Of a stretch of 64,000 nt of DNA, positions 1 to 9,388 are shown one piece after another. The notes beneath the pieces were generated by a model that did not search any database, had not been told where the DNA came from, and worked only from the letters and a program-made list of their open reading frames with translations. Source of the DNA: Stigmatella aurantiaca. Its GTDB lineage: Bacteria; Myxococcota; Myxococcia; Myxococcales; Myxococcaceae. The stretch is from the NCBI RefSeq assembly GCF_900109545.1, contig NZ_FOAP01000012.1, positions 124,001-188,000 of the forward strand, read 5' to 3'. How positions within the stretch are numbered: position 1 is the first letter of the stretch; every line of letters starts with the position of its first letter. The position numbers and the translations under genes are program-made.

Positions 1-1
1 C

Positions 2-757
<756 letters not shown>

Positions 758-761
758 GACC

Positions 762-1670
762 ATGGGACGCTTTTTCCGCCAGGACTTCCTCCCGCTCGCC
801 GATGGGACGCGGATCTACTACCAGCTGCTGGGCGAGCCCCGCGGGGACGCGCCCGCGATGGTGCTCTGTGACGGGCTGGGCTGCGACGGCTTCGCCTGGA
901 AGTACCTGGCCCCCTACCTCGCGCGGCACCACCGGGTGCTGCGCTGGCACTACCGGGGCCATGGCCGCTCCAGCGTGCCCCGGGACCTGGCCCGCCTGGG
1001 CATGCTCTACACCTGTGACGACCTGGCCCGGCTGATGGACGCCACGGGCCTGCGGCAGGCGGTGCTCTTCGGGCACTCCATTGGCGTGCAGGTGGCCCTG
1101 GAGTTCCACCGCCGCCATGCGCGCCGCGTGAAGGGGCTGGTGCTCATCTGCGGCAGCTACGGCAACCCGCTGGACACCTTCCACGACTCCACCGTCCTCA
1201 AGCGCCTCTTCCCGCTGCTGCGCCGCACGGTGGAGCGCTACCCCCGGCCCGCCGCCCGGCTGGTGCGCGCGGTGCTGAGCACCGAGCTGGCCATGCAGGT
1301 GGCCATCCTGGTGGAGCTCAACCGGGAGCGCATCGCCCGCCAGGACATGGTCCCCTACTTCAAGCACCTGGCCTCCATGGATCCGGTGGTGTTCGTGCGG
1401 ACGCTGGAGTCCATGGCCCAGCACAGCGCCAGGGATCACCTGCCCTACGTGGACGTGCCCACGCTCATCATCGGCGGAGGGCGGGACAAGTTCACCCCCG
1501 TGCGGCTGTCCCGGGAGATGGCCCGGGACATCCCCGGGGCCGAGCTGCTGCTCCTGCCGCAGGGCACCCACACCGTCCCCCTGGAATACCGGGACACCGT
1601 GGAGCTGCAAGTAGGCCGCTTCCTCCAGGGGCGGCTGGGCCTGTCCCCGCCCCCTGGGACAAGGGGGTAG
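762..1670 (+). CDS. Alpha/beta hydrolase
   Basis: 302 residues with the full alpha/beta-hydrolase pattern: a nucleophile elbow GHSIG (Ser about residue 108), an acid loop GGGRDKFTP and a late His in GTHTVP, giving a Ser-Asp-His triad. The N-terminal half carries the usual WHYRGHGRS segment. No signal peptide is seen, so it is probably cytoplasmic. ATG 762 follows the stop of the sigma-54 activator by 4 nt, which implies translational coupling. The substrate (ester, lactone or other) is not predictable. A G/C hairpin follows the stop, then the typA promoter. Confidence 0.9.
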   Translation: MGRFFRQDFLPLADGTRIYYQLLGEPRGDAPAMVLCDGLGCDGFAWKYLAPYLARHHRVLRWHYRGHGRSSVPRDLARLGMLYTCDDLARLMDATGLRQAVLFGHSIGVQVALEFHRRHARRVKGLVLICGSYGNPLDTFHDSTVLKRLFPLLRRTVERYPRPAARLVRAVLSTELAMQVAILVELNRERIARQDMVPYFKHLASMDPVVFVRTLESMAQHSARDHLPYVDVPTLIIGGGRDKFTPVRLSREMARDIPGAELLLLPQGTHTVPLEYRDTVELQVGRFLQGRLGLSPPPGTRG

Positions 1671-1684
1671 ACACCCGGGTAGGG

Positions 1685-1705
1685 CCCCCCTGCTCGGGCG
1701 GGGGG
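1685..1705 (+). terminator. Weak GC hairpin after the hydrolase gene
   Basis: Six C (1685-1690) pair with six G (1700-1705) across a 9-nt loop just upstream of the typA promoter. There is no U-run, so it is only a possible terminator. Confidence 0.25.
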
Positions 1706-1717
1706 TACGCACGCTGA

Positions 1718-1746
1718 TTGCAGGCGGGAGGCGTGCGGCATATAAG
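1718..1746 (+). promoter_or_regulatory. Sigma-70-type promoter of typA
   Basis: TTGCAG (1718-1723) and TATAAG (1741-1746) are separated by exactly 17 bp. This is a good housekeeping -35/-10 pair, 85 bp before the typA start. Such a clear sigma-70 promoter fits a constitutively needed GTPase. Confidence 0.7.
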
Positions 1747-1830
1747 CGCCCGCCTCGTGCGTTCCGGTGGGTTCAGGGTCCTCCTGCAAAACGGAAGGCA
1801 CCCGTACCCTCAGCACAAAGTCCTGCTCGT

Positions 1831-3672
1831 ATGATTGCTCGCGAAAACATCCGGAACGTCGCCATCGTCGCCCACGTTGACCATGGCAAGACCACACTCG
1901 TTGACCACATGCTCCGCCAGGCGGGCATCTTCCGCACCAATGAGGCGGTCGTTGAACGGGTGATGGACTCGAACGACCTCGAGCGCGAGAAGGGCATCAC
2001 CATCCTCGCGAAGAACACGGCCGTGTCCTACAAGGGCACGCAGATCAACATCATCGACACGCCGGGCCACGCGGACTTCGGCGGCGAGGTGGAGCGCGGC
2101 CTGCGCCTGGTGGATGGCGTCATCCTCCTGGTGGACGCGGCCGAAGGCCCCCTGCCCCAGACGCGCTTCGTGCTCGGCAAGGCGCTGGGCATGGGGCTCA
2201 AGACGGTGCTGGTCATCAACAAGATCGACCGCCAGGACGCCCGGGCCAAGGAAGTGCTGGACCAGGTCTACTCGCTCTACATCGACCTGGGCGCGGATGA
2301 CACGCAGCTCGAGTTCCCGGTGCTCTACACCATCGCGCGCCAGGGCCAGGCCTCGCTGAAGCTGGAGGAGCCGGGCAAGACGCTGGATCCCCTCTTCTCG
2401 GCGATCCTCACCCACATCCCGTCCCCGCCCAAGAGCGACCTGGAGACGGCGCAGCTCCTGGTGGCCAACCTGGACTACGACGACTACGTGGGCCGCCTCG
2501 CGGTGGGCCGCGTGCAGTCGGGCAAGCTGACCCCGAACATGCCGGTGACGGTGATTCGCGAGGGCGGCAAGCTGCAGCCGGGGAAGATCGTCAAGCTGTA
2601 CGGCTTCTCGGGCCTGAAGCGCACGGAGATCCAGGACGCGGGCCCCGGCGAGATTGTCTCCATCGCGGGCATCGAGGACATCTCCATCGGCGACACCCTC
2701 GCCGACCCGAACAACCCCGTGGCGCTGCCGCGCATCACCGTGGAAGAGCCCACGATGATGATGATCTTCCGGGTGAACGACGGGCCGCTGGCGGGCAAGG
2801 AGGGCAAGTACGTCACCTCCCGTAACCTGCGCGAGCGCCTGTACCGCGAGTCCTACCGCAACGTGGCGATCCGCGTGGAGGACACCGAGACGCCGGACGC
2901 CTTCAAGGTGGTGGGCCGCGGTGAGCTCCAGCTGGCGGTCATCATCGAGACGATGCGCCGCGAGGGCTACGAGCTGACGGCCTCGAACCCGGAGCCGGTG
3001 ACGAAGTACGTCGACGGCAAGCTCCACGAGCCGATGGAGCTGATGGTGTGCGACGTGCCCGAGAACAGCGTGGGCGTCGTCACGGAGCGGCTGGGGCCCC
3101 GCAAGGGCCGCATGGTGGACATGGTGCAGCTGGGCTCGGGCCGCACGCGGCTCCAGTTCCGCATCCCGGCGCGCGGGCTCATCGGGTTCCGCTCGGAGTT
3201 CCTCACGATTACGCGCGGTGAGGGCATCATGAGCAGCCAGTTCGACGGCTACGAGCCGTGGTTCGGCAACATCGCCAAGCGCAGCAACGGGGCGATGGTC
3301 TCCGACCGCCTGGGCGAGACGGTGCCCTACGCGCTGTTCAGCATCCAGGAGCGCGGCTACCTCTTCGTGGAGGAGGGCGTGACGGTGTACGAGGGGATGA
3401 TCATCGGCGAGCACGCCCACCCCTCGGAGCTGAACGTCAACTGCTGCCGCGAGAAGAAGCTGACGAACATCCGCGCCGCGGGCCGTGACGAGAACGTCAT
3501 CCTCACCCCGCCGCGGGAGATGGGGCTGGAGAAGGCGCTGGAGTGGATCGCCGACGACGAGCTGGTGGAGGTGACGCCCAAGTCGATCCGCATGCGCAAG
3601 AAGGCGCTGTCCTCGGGCGACCGCTACCGCGCCGAGCGTGACCGCAAGCGCGAAGAGCGCAGCGACGAGTAA
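1831..3672 (+). CDS. typA: Ribosome-associated GTPase TypA/BipA
   Basis: 613 residues, the normal length of TypA/BipA, a translational GTPase of the EF-G superfamily that binds the ribosome and assists 50S assembly and stress or low-temperature growth. The G motifs are intact: AHVDHGKTT (residues 14-22), the switch-I region EREKGITI (51-58), DTPGH (76-80) and NKID (130-133). Domain II, domain III and the TypA-specific C-terminal domain follow, with the conserved segment [12 protein letters not shown]. The start is ATG 1831, because the conserved protein begins [19 protein letters not shown]. It is monocistronic, with its own promoter upstream and a strong terminator 28 bp downstream. Confidence 0.98.
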   Translation: MIARENIRNVAIVAHVDHGKTTLVDHMLRQAGIFRTNEAVVERVMDSNDLEREKGITILAKNTAVSYKGTQINIIDTPGHADFGGEVERGLRLVDGVILLVDAAEGPLPQTRFVLGKALGMGLKTVLVINKIDRQDARAKEVLDQVYSLYIDLGADDTQLEFPVLYTIARQGQASLKLEEPGKTLDPLFSAILTHIPSPPKSDLETAQLLVANLDYDDYVGRLAVGRVQSGKLTPNMPVTVIREGGKLQPGKIVKLYGFSGLKRTEIQDAGPGEIVSIAGIEDISIGDTLADPNNPVALPRITVEEPTMMMIFRVNDGPLAGKEGKYVTSRNLRERLYRESYRNVAIRVEDTETPDAFKVVGRGELQLAVIIETMRREGYELTASNPEPVTKYVDGKLHEPMELMVCDVPENSVGVVTERLGPRKGRMVDMVQLGSGRTRLQFRIPARGLIGFRSEFLTITRGEGIMSSQFDGYEPWFGNIAKRSNGAMVSDRLGETVPYALFSIQERGYLFVEEGVTVYEGMIIGEHAHPSELNVNCCREKKLTNIRAAGRDENVILTPPREMGLEKALEWIADDELVEVTPKSIRMRKKALSSGDRYRAERDRKREERSDE

Positions 3673-3700
3673 GCCTTTCCAGGCACCGGAAGTTCAGTGA

Positions 3701-3730
3701 AGGCCCCGTGGAGGTTTCCACGGGGCCTTT
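3701..3730 (+). terminator. Rho-independent terminator of typA
   Basis: A perfect 12-bp stem (3701-3712 with 3717-3728), a 4-nt loop GGTT and a trailing TTTT. It also rules out the longer reading frame of the next gene, which would have to start at 3697 just before this hairpin. Confidence 0.9.
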
Positions 3731-3780
3731 TGCTTTCTGTTCCCCTCGCGCTCCAGCCTCACCGTGCCACACTGCATGAC

Positions 3781-4494
3781 GTGAACGCGCTGAGGACGAA
3801 GGGATGGATGCTGGTGTGCTGGGCCTTGCTGGCATGCGCGGCCTCTGCCCCATCCGCCCAGCAACAGGCCCACGAGACACCGGGCATCCTGAGCACGTGG
3901 GAACAGGCGGAGGAAGAAGAAGCATGCGAAGAGGAAGACGTATGCATCACATTCGTGTGCATCGAAGACGAGTGCGGGGTCTATCGCTGCGAGGACCTTG
4001 AGAGAGCACCTGTTCTCCTCGCTTATCGGGGCGGCATCATCGCTGCTCCTGGCAGCAGTCCTCGGCGAAATTGGAGAAGCCCGCAGAAACGCCCAGGGGA
4101 TGCACTGCCCGTGGCCATCATCCCCTGGCGTTTTCATGACCGGCGGGAGCTTCTTCCCAGTGAGCTGGAACGGCTCAAGATCCGCAACCCCATCAAACAC
4201 CACCTCTTTCCTCAGCAGCCCTCGCTCGCCCGGTGGTTCAAACAAAAAGGCATCAATATTCACGAACACACGATGGTGGTCGAAAGGGAAGTCCACGATC
4301 GGATTCACCGGGGCCGCCAGGGAGGCGCCTGGAATGCAGCGTGGCGCGAGTTTAGGAGATCCCATGACAGCGCAACCGAGGCCCAGATTTGGGAGCACGC
4401 CCTGAAGCTCGTCTCCCGTTTCGAACTCGCGGGCCCCCTCGTTCCCTACCATTGGCAAATCGGCCCCCAGCCGGTCCCTCGCAACGCAAAGTGA
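3781..4494 (+). CDS. SitA-family lipoprotein toxin (TIGR02269-like, SitA5/SitA6 type)
   Basis: 237 residues from GTG 3781. This start gives a short basic n-region and a lipobox LLAC with the lipidated Cys at residue 19. An acidic spacer follows, then the paired-Cys segment CITFVCIEDECGVYRCED typical of the Myxococcus paralogous lipoprotein family TIGR02269. The C-terminal domain is His-rich (KHHLFPQ, GINIHEHT, EVHDRIHRG, then GAWNAAWREF), which resembles AHH/HNH-type nuclease signatures. Members of this group are SitA toxins, delivered between kin cells by TraA/TraB outer-membrane exchange. The next gene, 4 nt downstream, is the expected immunity partner. The nuclease role is inferred from motifs; the family assignment is firmer. 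Confidence 0.82.
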   Translation: MNALRTKGWMLVCWALLACAASAPSAQQQAHETPGILSTWEQAEEEEACEEEDVCITFVCIEDECGVYRCEDLERAPVLLAYRGGIIAAPGSSPRRNWRSPQKRPGDALPVAIIPWRFHDRRELLPSELERLKIRNPIKHHLFPQQPSLARWFKQKGINIHEHTMVVEREVHDRIHRGRQGGAWNAAWREFRRSHDSATEAQIWEHALKLVSRFELAGPLVPYHWQIGPQPVPRNAK

Positions 4495-4498
4495 ACCC

Positions 4499-5218
4499 AT
4501 GCTGTTTTACTCCATCGAGGGCATCCAGGCCTCACGGCACACAGGCGAAGTCGAAGGCGAGCACCGCTGGAGCCTACCTGGCGTCCGGTGTCCCCTTTGC
4601 AAATCGGCATGGAGTACCGGAGCCGTGGCTTACCCCTCCGTGAATCTGACGAACCACCCTGAGCGCGAGAAACTTCAGGAGCCTCGCCTGGAGGAAGACT
4701 TCGCGGAGTTTGAACGCTTGCGTGAGTCGGTCCGTCCGCTCATCCCGGGAACCGTGCTTCATCCCGGTACGGACTTTGGACCTTTTGTGGGAACCGCCCA
4801 GGGCACGTTCGGCCCGCTCGTCGTTCCTTCTCCGTGGGTTCTGATGATGCAGCGCGGAGCTTTGGAGCAACTGCAAGCTGAAGGGCTTCAAGGTTTGAAG
4901 GGATGCAGCATGGACGTGCGCTTTCGGCAGAAGAAGAACCCACCCCAGCTGGTGGAACTCGAACTCCTTCCCTTAGGCCTGCTGCATGAGGACTGCATTC
5001 CTCCGGACCAGCGTGCGCCGTGCCCCCGGTGTGGACGGCTAGCCTTCAGCCTTCCGGTAAACCCTCTTCTCCAAGCAACCTCCTTGCCCAAGGACACGGA
5101 TCTGTTCCGTCTAGGCAACTTCGCGACAGTGATTGTCGCCACCCAACGCTTCGTAGAGACGGTACGGAGGCTATGGCCTGAAGAACAGCTGGAAGTGCGT
5201 GAGCTACCGATGCGCTGA
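4499..5218 (+). CDS. SitI-type double-CXXCG immunity protein
   Basis: 239 residues with two widely spaced zinc-knuckle pairs, CPLC (C31/C34) and CPRCG (C175/C178), and no signal peptide. This is the layout of the myxobacterial double-CXXCG motif family, members of which act as cytoplasmic SitI immunity proteins for SitA toxins. The start is ATG 4499, 4 nt after the toxin stop, so the pair is almost certainly co-translated. Zinc binding by the four cysteines is inferred. Together with the upstream lipoprotein it forms a kin-discrimination cassette. Confidence 0.82.
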   Translation: MLFYSIEGIQASRHTGEVEGEHRWSLPGVRCPLCKSAWSTGAVAYPSVNLTNHPEREKLQEPRLEEDFAEFERLRESVRPLIPGTVLHPGTDFGPFVGTAQGTFGPLVVPSPWVLMMQRGALEQLQAEGLQGLKGCSMDVRFRQKKNPPQLVELELLPLGLLHEDCIPPDQRAPCPRCGRLAFSLPVNPLLQATSLPKDTDLFRLGNFATVIVATQRFVETVRRLWPEEQLEVRELPMR

Positions 5219-5252
5219 AGCTCTGAAGCAGGCACTGAAGGGAATCATCTCA

Positions 5253-5666
5253 ATGAACACCGTCATTTTCGCCTGTGTCCACAACGCGGGCCGCTCGCAG
5301 ATGGCAGCGGCGTTCTTCAACGCCCTGGCCGCCCCGGACAAGGCCCGCGCCGTGTCCGCCGGAACCCAGCCCGGCGAACGCGTGCACCCAGAGGTGCAAG
5401 CCGCCATGGCCGAGGTGGGCATCGACCTGTCGGGCGCCAGGCCTCAGCGCCTCACGGACGAACTGGCCCAGGGCGCGCAGTGGCTCATCACGATGGGGTG
5501 CGGCGAGGCCTGCCCGCATGTGCCCGGCCTGAAGCGCGGCGACTGGCCCCTGGAGGACCCCAAGGGCAAGCCGGTGGAGCGCGTGCGCGAGATTCGCGAG
5601 GAGGTGCGTGCCCGCGTCGCCTCCCTCATCGCTCGCGAGGGGTGGGAACGCGAGCTCCCAGCTTGA
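5253..5666 (+). CDS. arsC: Arsenate reductase ArsC / low-molecular-weight protein tyrosine phosphatase family
   Basis: 137 residues starting at ATG 5253; an upstream in-frame start at 5199 would add residues with no homology. The phosphatase loop C8-VHNAG-R14-S matches the CX5R anion-binding motif. Two further Cys (C83, C87) follow in MGCGEACPH, and the general-acid Asp is in GDWPLEDP. This arrangement is typical of thioredoxin-coupled arsenate reductases, which reduce As(V) to As(III) through a Cys relay. No arsenite pump or ArsR regulator is adjacent, so a protein-phosphatase role cannot be excluded. Confidence 0.88.
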   Translation: MNTVIFACVHNAGRSQMAAAFFNALAAPDKARAVSAGTQPGERVHPEVQAAMAEVGIDLSGARPQRLTDELAQGAQWLITMGCGEACPHVPGLKRGDWPLEDPKGKPVERVREIREEVRARVASLIAREGWERELPA

Positions 5667-5708
5667 GGGTTTCCCAACCGGCACCACCGCGAGTCCACCC
5701 TGCGGCTG

Positions 5709-8700
5709 CTAACGGGCCGGTACCCTCAGGACCAGCCCCGCGGGGGGCCGCTCAGAGGAATGCGGGAGTTGTCCCCACATCGCGATCTGGCCGTTCTGCC
5801 GCAGCGCGAGGCTGAAGGCGCTGGACCGGTCCGCCACCGACGCCGCATCGGTGAGGCTCGCGGGAGGGGCCGCCTGGCCCTTGTCGTTGGTCCCCCATCC
5901 CAGGAGGGAGCCATTCGCGCGGAGCAACGTGTAGTGCCCCGAGCCACCAGCGGCTTGGACGACATCGCCCAGGCCGGTCAGCTCCCAGGGGCCATAGGCA
6001 CCGGGGATGTATCCCCAGATGACAGCCGTGCCATCCGCCTTGATCGCCAGACTGCTGTCGGAGCTGGTGGCGATGGCCACGACGCCGCTCAGCCCTGGGG
6101 GGAGCGTCATCACCTGTGAGCTGCCGCTTCCCCAGGTGACGACCGTGCCATCCGCCTTGAGGGCGAGCGAATGCATCCAGCCCGCGGCGATGGCCACGAC
6201 GCCGCTCAGCCCCGGCGGGATGTTGAGCTGTTTGTAGTAGTTGTTTCCCCAGCCGGTCACCGTTCCGTCCTGCTTGAGGGCCAGGGTGCAGGTCAATCCC
6301 GAGCTGATGGCCACGACCCCTTGCAGCCCCTCGGGAATCGGCACGCTGTCCGAGTCATCGCCGATCAGCCCCCATTGGACGACGGTGCCGTCATCCTTCA
6401 GCGCCGAGGCGGCGAAGTATTCCGCGGACACGCTCACGACGCCGGTGAGGCCCGCGGGGATCTGGGGGATTTTGTAATAGCTGCCTCCCCACGTGGTGAC
6501 CGTGTTGCCGGGCCGGATGCCCACGCCCCAGTCATCGGCGGTCGAGAGTGTCTGCTGCGGCAGCACGCGGATGGATGCCGAGACGCTCGGCCTCCAGGAC
6601 ACACCGGGGGTGAGCGTCACGGTGTAGGTGCCCGGAACGAAGGCGTGAGGCACCCTCACCACCACACGCTCATCCGACCAGGAGATGTACTCCAGGCTGC
6701 TCTGGCCGCCCAGAGAGACCTGCGAGCCGCCGCGCTGTGCTCCGAAGCCCGAGCCTGTCAGCGCCACATGCCCCCCCTGAACCGCGAGGGCCGGGGCGGT
6801 GAGCACCGGCGCGCCCAGGCGCTCCAGCGCCAGGGTGGCCGTGGCGGTCTGCTCCCACTGCACCTCCAGCCCCTGCCCGGCACGCGTGTAGTGGTCTTTC
6901 CGGGCGGTCAGGGTGTAGGTGCCCGTGGGGACCCCTTCGAGGACGAAGTGGCCCTGCGCGTCGGTGACCGCGCTCCTGCTCAGACCGGAGAGTGTCACCG
7001 AGATGCCGTCATGGACGCTCTCGCCCGTGAGCTGAACGGTGCCGGCCACGGTGCCGCGCTGGCGCGCCAGCGTGAGGGATACGGAGGTGGTCTGCTCGCC
7101 CAGCACCACCACGGACTGCTGGAGCGGGAGGTAGCCGTCCCGCTGGACCCGCAGGGTGTAGGTGCCCGGCAAGAGGCCGTCGAAAGTGAAGCGGCCCTGG
7201 GCATCGGCCTCCGCGCTCTCTGCCAACTCGGTCAGCGTGAGGGTAATGCCCTGCGCGCTGGCGTCATCGTCCGGGTGCAGCACGCCCGCCACGCTCCCGC
7301 GAGACAGGGCCAACGTCAGGGTGACGGAGGACTGCGCGTTGGCGCGCACCGTCACGCTGTGGCGGACGGAGACGAAGCGGTCCTTCTGGGCCACCAGGGT
7401 ATAGGTCCCCGTGGGCACGCCCTCGAAGGAGAACTGGCCCTGGGCGCCCGTCAGCGTGCTGAAGGCCGTGGAGGCCAGCGTGACGGCGATGCCCTCGGGG
7501 CTGCTCGCGTCCTCGAGCTGGAGCGCGCCCGCCACGCCGCCCCGCTCGCGCGCCAGGGTGAACGACACGTCCGTGGTGGCCCCCAGCCGCACCTCCACCG
7601 TCTGCTGGACGGAGGCGTAGAGGCTCTTCTGGAGCTCCAAGGTGTAGGTGCCCGTGGGGATACGCCCCAGGAAGAAGCGGCCCTGCGCGTCCGTCTGAAT
7701 CGAGACCTGGGCCTCCTTCAGCGTCACGAGGGTGCCCCCATGCTGGCTCACCCCTTCGAGCTGGACGGTGCCCGCCACGCTTCCGCGCTCACGCAGCAGC
7801 GTGAGCGAGACGGATGCGGCCTCGTCCGCTTGGACCGCCACCGTATGCTGGGCAGAGGTGTAGAGGTCCTTCCGGCCCTCCAGGGTGTAGGTGCCCGTGG
7901 GAACCCCGCTGAAGGAGAAGTGGCCCTGCGCGTCCGTCTCCGTCGAGACCCCCGCCTCCTTCAGGACCACGGTGATGCCCCCATGCTGGCTGATCCCCTC
8001 GAGCCGGAGGGTGCCCGCCACCTGGCCCCGCGCGCGCGCCAGGGTGAGCGACACGTCCGTGGTCTGCCCCGCGCGCACCTCCACGGCGTGCCGCACGGAG
8101 GTGTGGAGATCCTTCTGAATCACCAGGGTGTAGGGACCCGTGGGAAGCCCTTCGAAGGAGAAGAGGCCCTGCGCGTCCGTGGCCGCCGAGGCTCCGGTCT
8201 CCGCCAGCGCCACGGCGATGCCGCCGGGACCGCCCTCCCCTTCAAGCTGGAGGGTGCCTGCCACGTTTCCGCGCTCGCGCAGCAAGGTGAGGGAGCTCGA
8301 GGCGGTCTCGTCCTTCCGGACCTCCACTGGCTGCTGCGCGGAGGCATAAAGGTCCTTCCGGCCCTCCAGGGTGTAGGTGCCCGTGGGAACCCCGCTGAAG
8401 GAGAAGTGGCCCTGCGCGTCCGTCAACGCTTGGAAGTCCGTGCCCGCCAGGGTGACGGTGATGCCTTCGGCGGTGGCCGCATCGTCCAGTTGGAAGGTCC
8501 CCTTCACCTGGCCCCGCTCGCGAAGCAGGGAGAACGCCACGGAGGCCGTTTGTCCTGCTTGGAGTTCCACGGTCTGCTGGGCCTGGCCATACCGCGCATG
8601 GATGGCCACCACGAGGTGCACGCCGGGAGGGACCTCCTCGAAGGAGAAGTGGCCCTCGGCGTCGGTGTGGGTGCTCAGGTGGGCATCGGGGAGGGTGAGG

Positions 8701-8882
8701 ATGATTCCCTCATGAGAGGCCGCCTCTTGGAGCAGGGCCTGCCCCGTGATGCGCCCGGCCCGGGGGCCCGCGTCGGCGGGCGGCTGCCCCCCATCCGGCG
8801 AGGGCGAGGGCTGGGAGGCCGGTGAGCAGGCCGCGAGGGCCAACACCATGGCCCAAAACCATGAGGCACTTGAGGGTCGCAC
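5709..8882 (-). CDS. Surface lipoprotein with eight carboxypeptidase-regulatory-like repeats, an IPT/TIG domain and RCC1-like repeats
   Basis: About 1057 residues from GTG 8882. That start gives a signal peptide ending in the lipobox ALAAC; ATG 8849 is also possible. A Pro/Ser linker is followed by eight consecutive 81-residue units (about residues 45-690), each with the beta-sandwich signatures TDAQGHFSF and PTGTYTL and ending in LTLxRxRG. An IPT/TIG-like domain follows (about 690-790). The last 270 residues are about six RCC1-type blades (DGTVVxWG, GLSGVVAIAAG). Expected location is the outer membrane or cell surface, in adhesion or binding. No ligand can be named. It stands alone, convergent with arsC. 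Confidence 0.85.
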   Translation of the reverse strand: MRPSSASWFWAMVLALAACSPASQPSPSPDGGQPPADAGPRAGRITGQALLQEAASHEGIILTLPDAHLSTHTDAEGHFSFEEVPPGVHLVVAIHARYGQAQQTVELQAGQTASVAFSLLRERGQVKGTFQLDDAATAEGITVTLAGTDFQALTDAQGHFSFSGVPTGTYTLEGRKDLYASAQQPVEVRKDETASSSLTLLRERGNVAGTLQLEGEGGPGGIAVALAETGASAATDAQGLFSFEGLPTGPYTLVIQKDLHTSVRHAVEVRAGQTTDVSLTLARARGQVAGTLRLEGISQHGGITVVLKEAGVSTETDAQGHFSFSGVPTGTYTLEGRKDLYTSAQHTVAVQADEAASVSLTLLRERGSVAGTVQLEGVSQHGGTLVTLKEAQVSIQTDAQGRFFLGRIPTGTYTLELQKSLYASVQQTVEVRLGATTDVSFTLARERGGVAGALQLEDASSPEGIAVTLASTAFSTLTGAQGQFSFEGVPTGTYTLVAQKDRFVSVRHSVTVRANAQSSVTLTLALSRGSVAGVLHPDDDASAQGITLTLTELAESAEADAQGRFTFDGLLPGTYTLRVQRDGYLPLQQSVVVLGEQTTSVSLTLARQRGTVAGTVQLTGESVHDGISVTLSGLSRSAVTDAQGHFVLEGVPTGTYTLTARKDHYTRAGQGLEVQWEQTATATLALERLGAPVLTAPALAVQGGHVALTGSGFGAQRGGSQVSLGGQSSLEYISWSDERVVVRVPHAFVPGTYTVTLTPGVSWRPSVSASIRVLPQQTLSTADDWGVGIRPGNTVTTWGGSYYKIPQIPAGLTGVVSVSAEYFAASALKDDGTVVQWGLIGDDSDSVPIPEGLQGVVAISSGLTCTLALKQDGTVTGWGNNYYKQLNIPPGLSGVVAIAAGWMHSLALKADGTVVTWGSGSSQVMTLPPGLSGVVAIATSSDSSLAIKADGTAVIWGYIPGAYGPWELTGLGDVVQAAGGSGHYTLLRANGSLLGWGTNDKGQAAPPASLTDAASVADRSSAFSLALRQNGQIAMWGQLPHSSERPPAGLVLRVPAR
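6813..8750 (-). repeat. Eight tandem 243-bp coding repeats
   Basis: The period is exactly 81 codons throughout (unit starts at protein residues 195, 276, 357, 438, 519, 600, 681 and 762 when numbered from an upstream ORF start at 9332). Units share nearly identical stretches such as the codons for VPTGTYTLEGRKDLY, but differ in strand-face residues. This fits duplication followed by divergence, and copy number could vary between strains. Confidence 0.85.
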
Positions 8883-9388
8883 GGGAACGTTTCCAGTGAA
8901 GAGAGGGAAAAACTTGAATGGGGGGCGGGCAGCGCCAGCCTTTGCCCAAGAAGCGGGCCGCCTACATACGGCGGCATGCGGTGAAAATTCAACACGGCCG
9001 CCCGAGTGAACTCCATCACCGCCCTGCCCTTCTCGTTGCGCACCACCGCCTTCACCCGCGTGCCCTTGCCCTGGGGAAAGCCAGACGCACGGCCTCGGAG
9101 TACTGCTCGGCGCGCGCCTCCACCTCCGGAGGCAGCGGCTTGCTGGAGGCCAGCGTGCGCTTGCGCTGCAGCGCCCGGCGCAGCTCCTCCACGCTGCACT
9201 GCGCGAAGGGCTTGGCGGTGACATGCCCCTTGTTGTCCAGCACCTCCTCTTGGGGTACACGCCGACCCTGGCCGCCCTCCCATAAGGTGCGCGGCAGGGG
9301 CTTGGCTCTATTTCTGCCAGCAGCCGCGCCACCAGATGACCGATAACCTCGCGCAGACTGCGGTCGAGGACTTCATCAAGGCCGCCTG
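8883..9388. other. Gap with a truncated, frame-broken reading frame and the left edge of a foreign-looking segment
   Basis: On the minus strand, 9243-9052 encodes a coherent stretch (VTAKPFAQCSVEELRRALQ) with good GC3. The likely continuation (GTRVKAVVRNEKGRAVMEF) is in another frame down to about 8945. This looks like a gene remnant cut at about 9290 and broken by a frameshift; I do not recognise its family. On the plus strand, bases 9291-9389 encode the C-terminal tail of another protein (MTDNLAQTAVEDFIKAA then stop). That stop overlaps the next start as TGATG. Confidence 0.45.

Noticed and set aside
1810-3420. 536-residue minus-strand frame over typA
   Set aside because: Antisense shadow of a highly conserved gene; composition is typical of reverse GC-rich codons.
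3697-3780. Extended N-terminus of the SitA-like gene
   Set aside because: It would run through the typA terminator; GTG 3781 gives a proper lipoprotein signal.
6813-8750. Tandem repeats as a CRISPR array
   Set aside because: Units are 243 bp, coding and contiguous; there are no short identical repeats with unique spacers, and no cas genes in the window.
6171-8825. 884-residue plus-strand frame opposite the repeat lipoprotein
   Set aside because: It is an antisense shadow of the 243-bp repeats, rich in Arg/Gly/His with no start context; the minus strand gives coherent domains.
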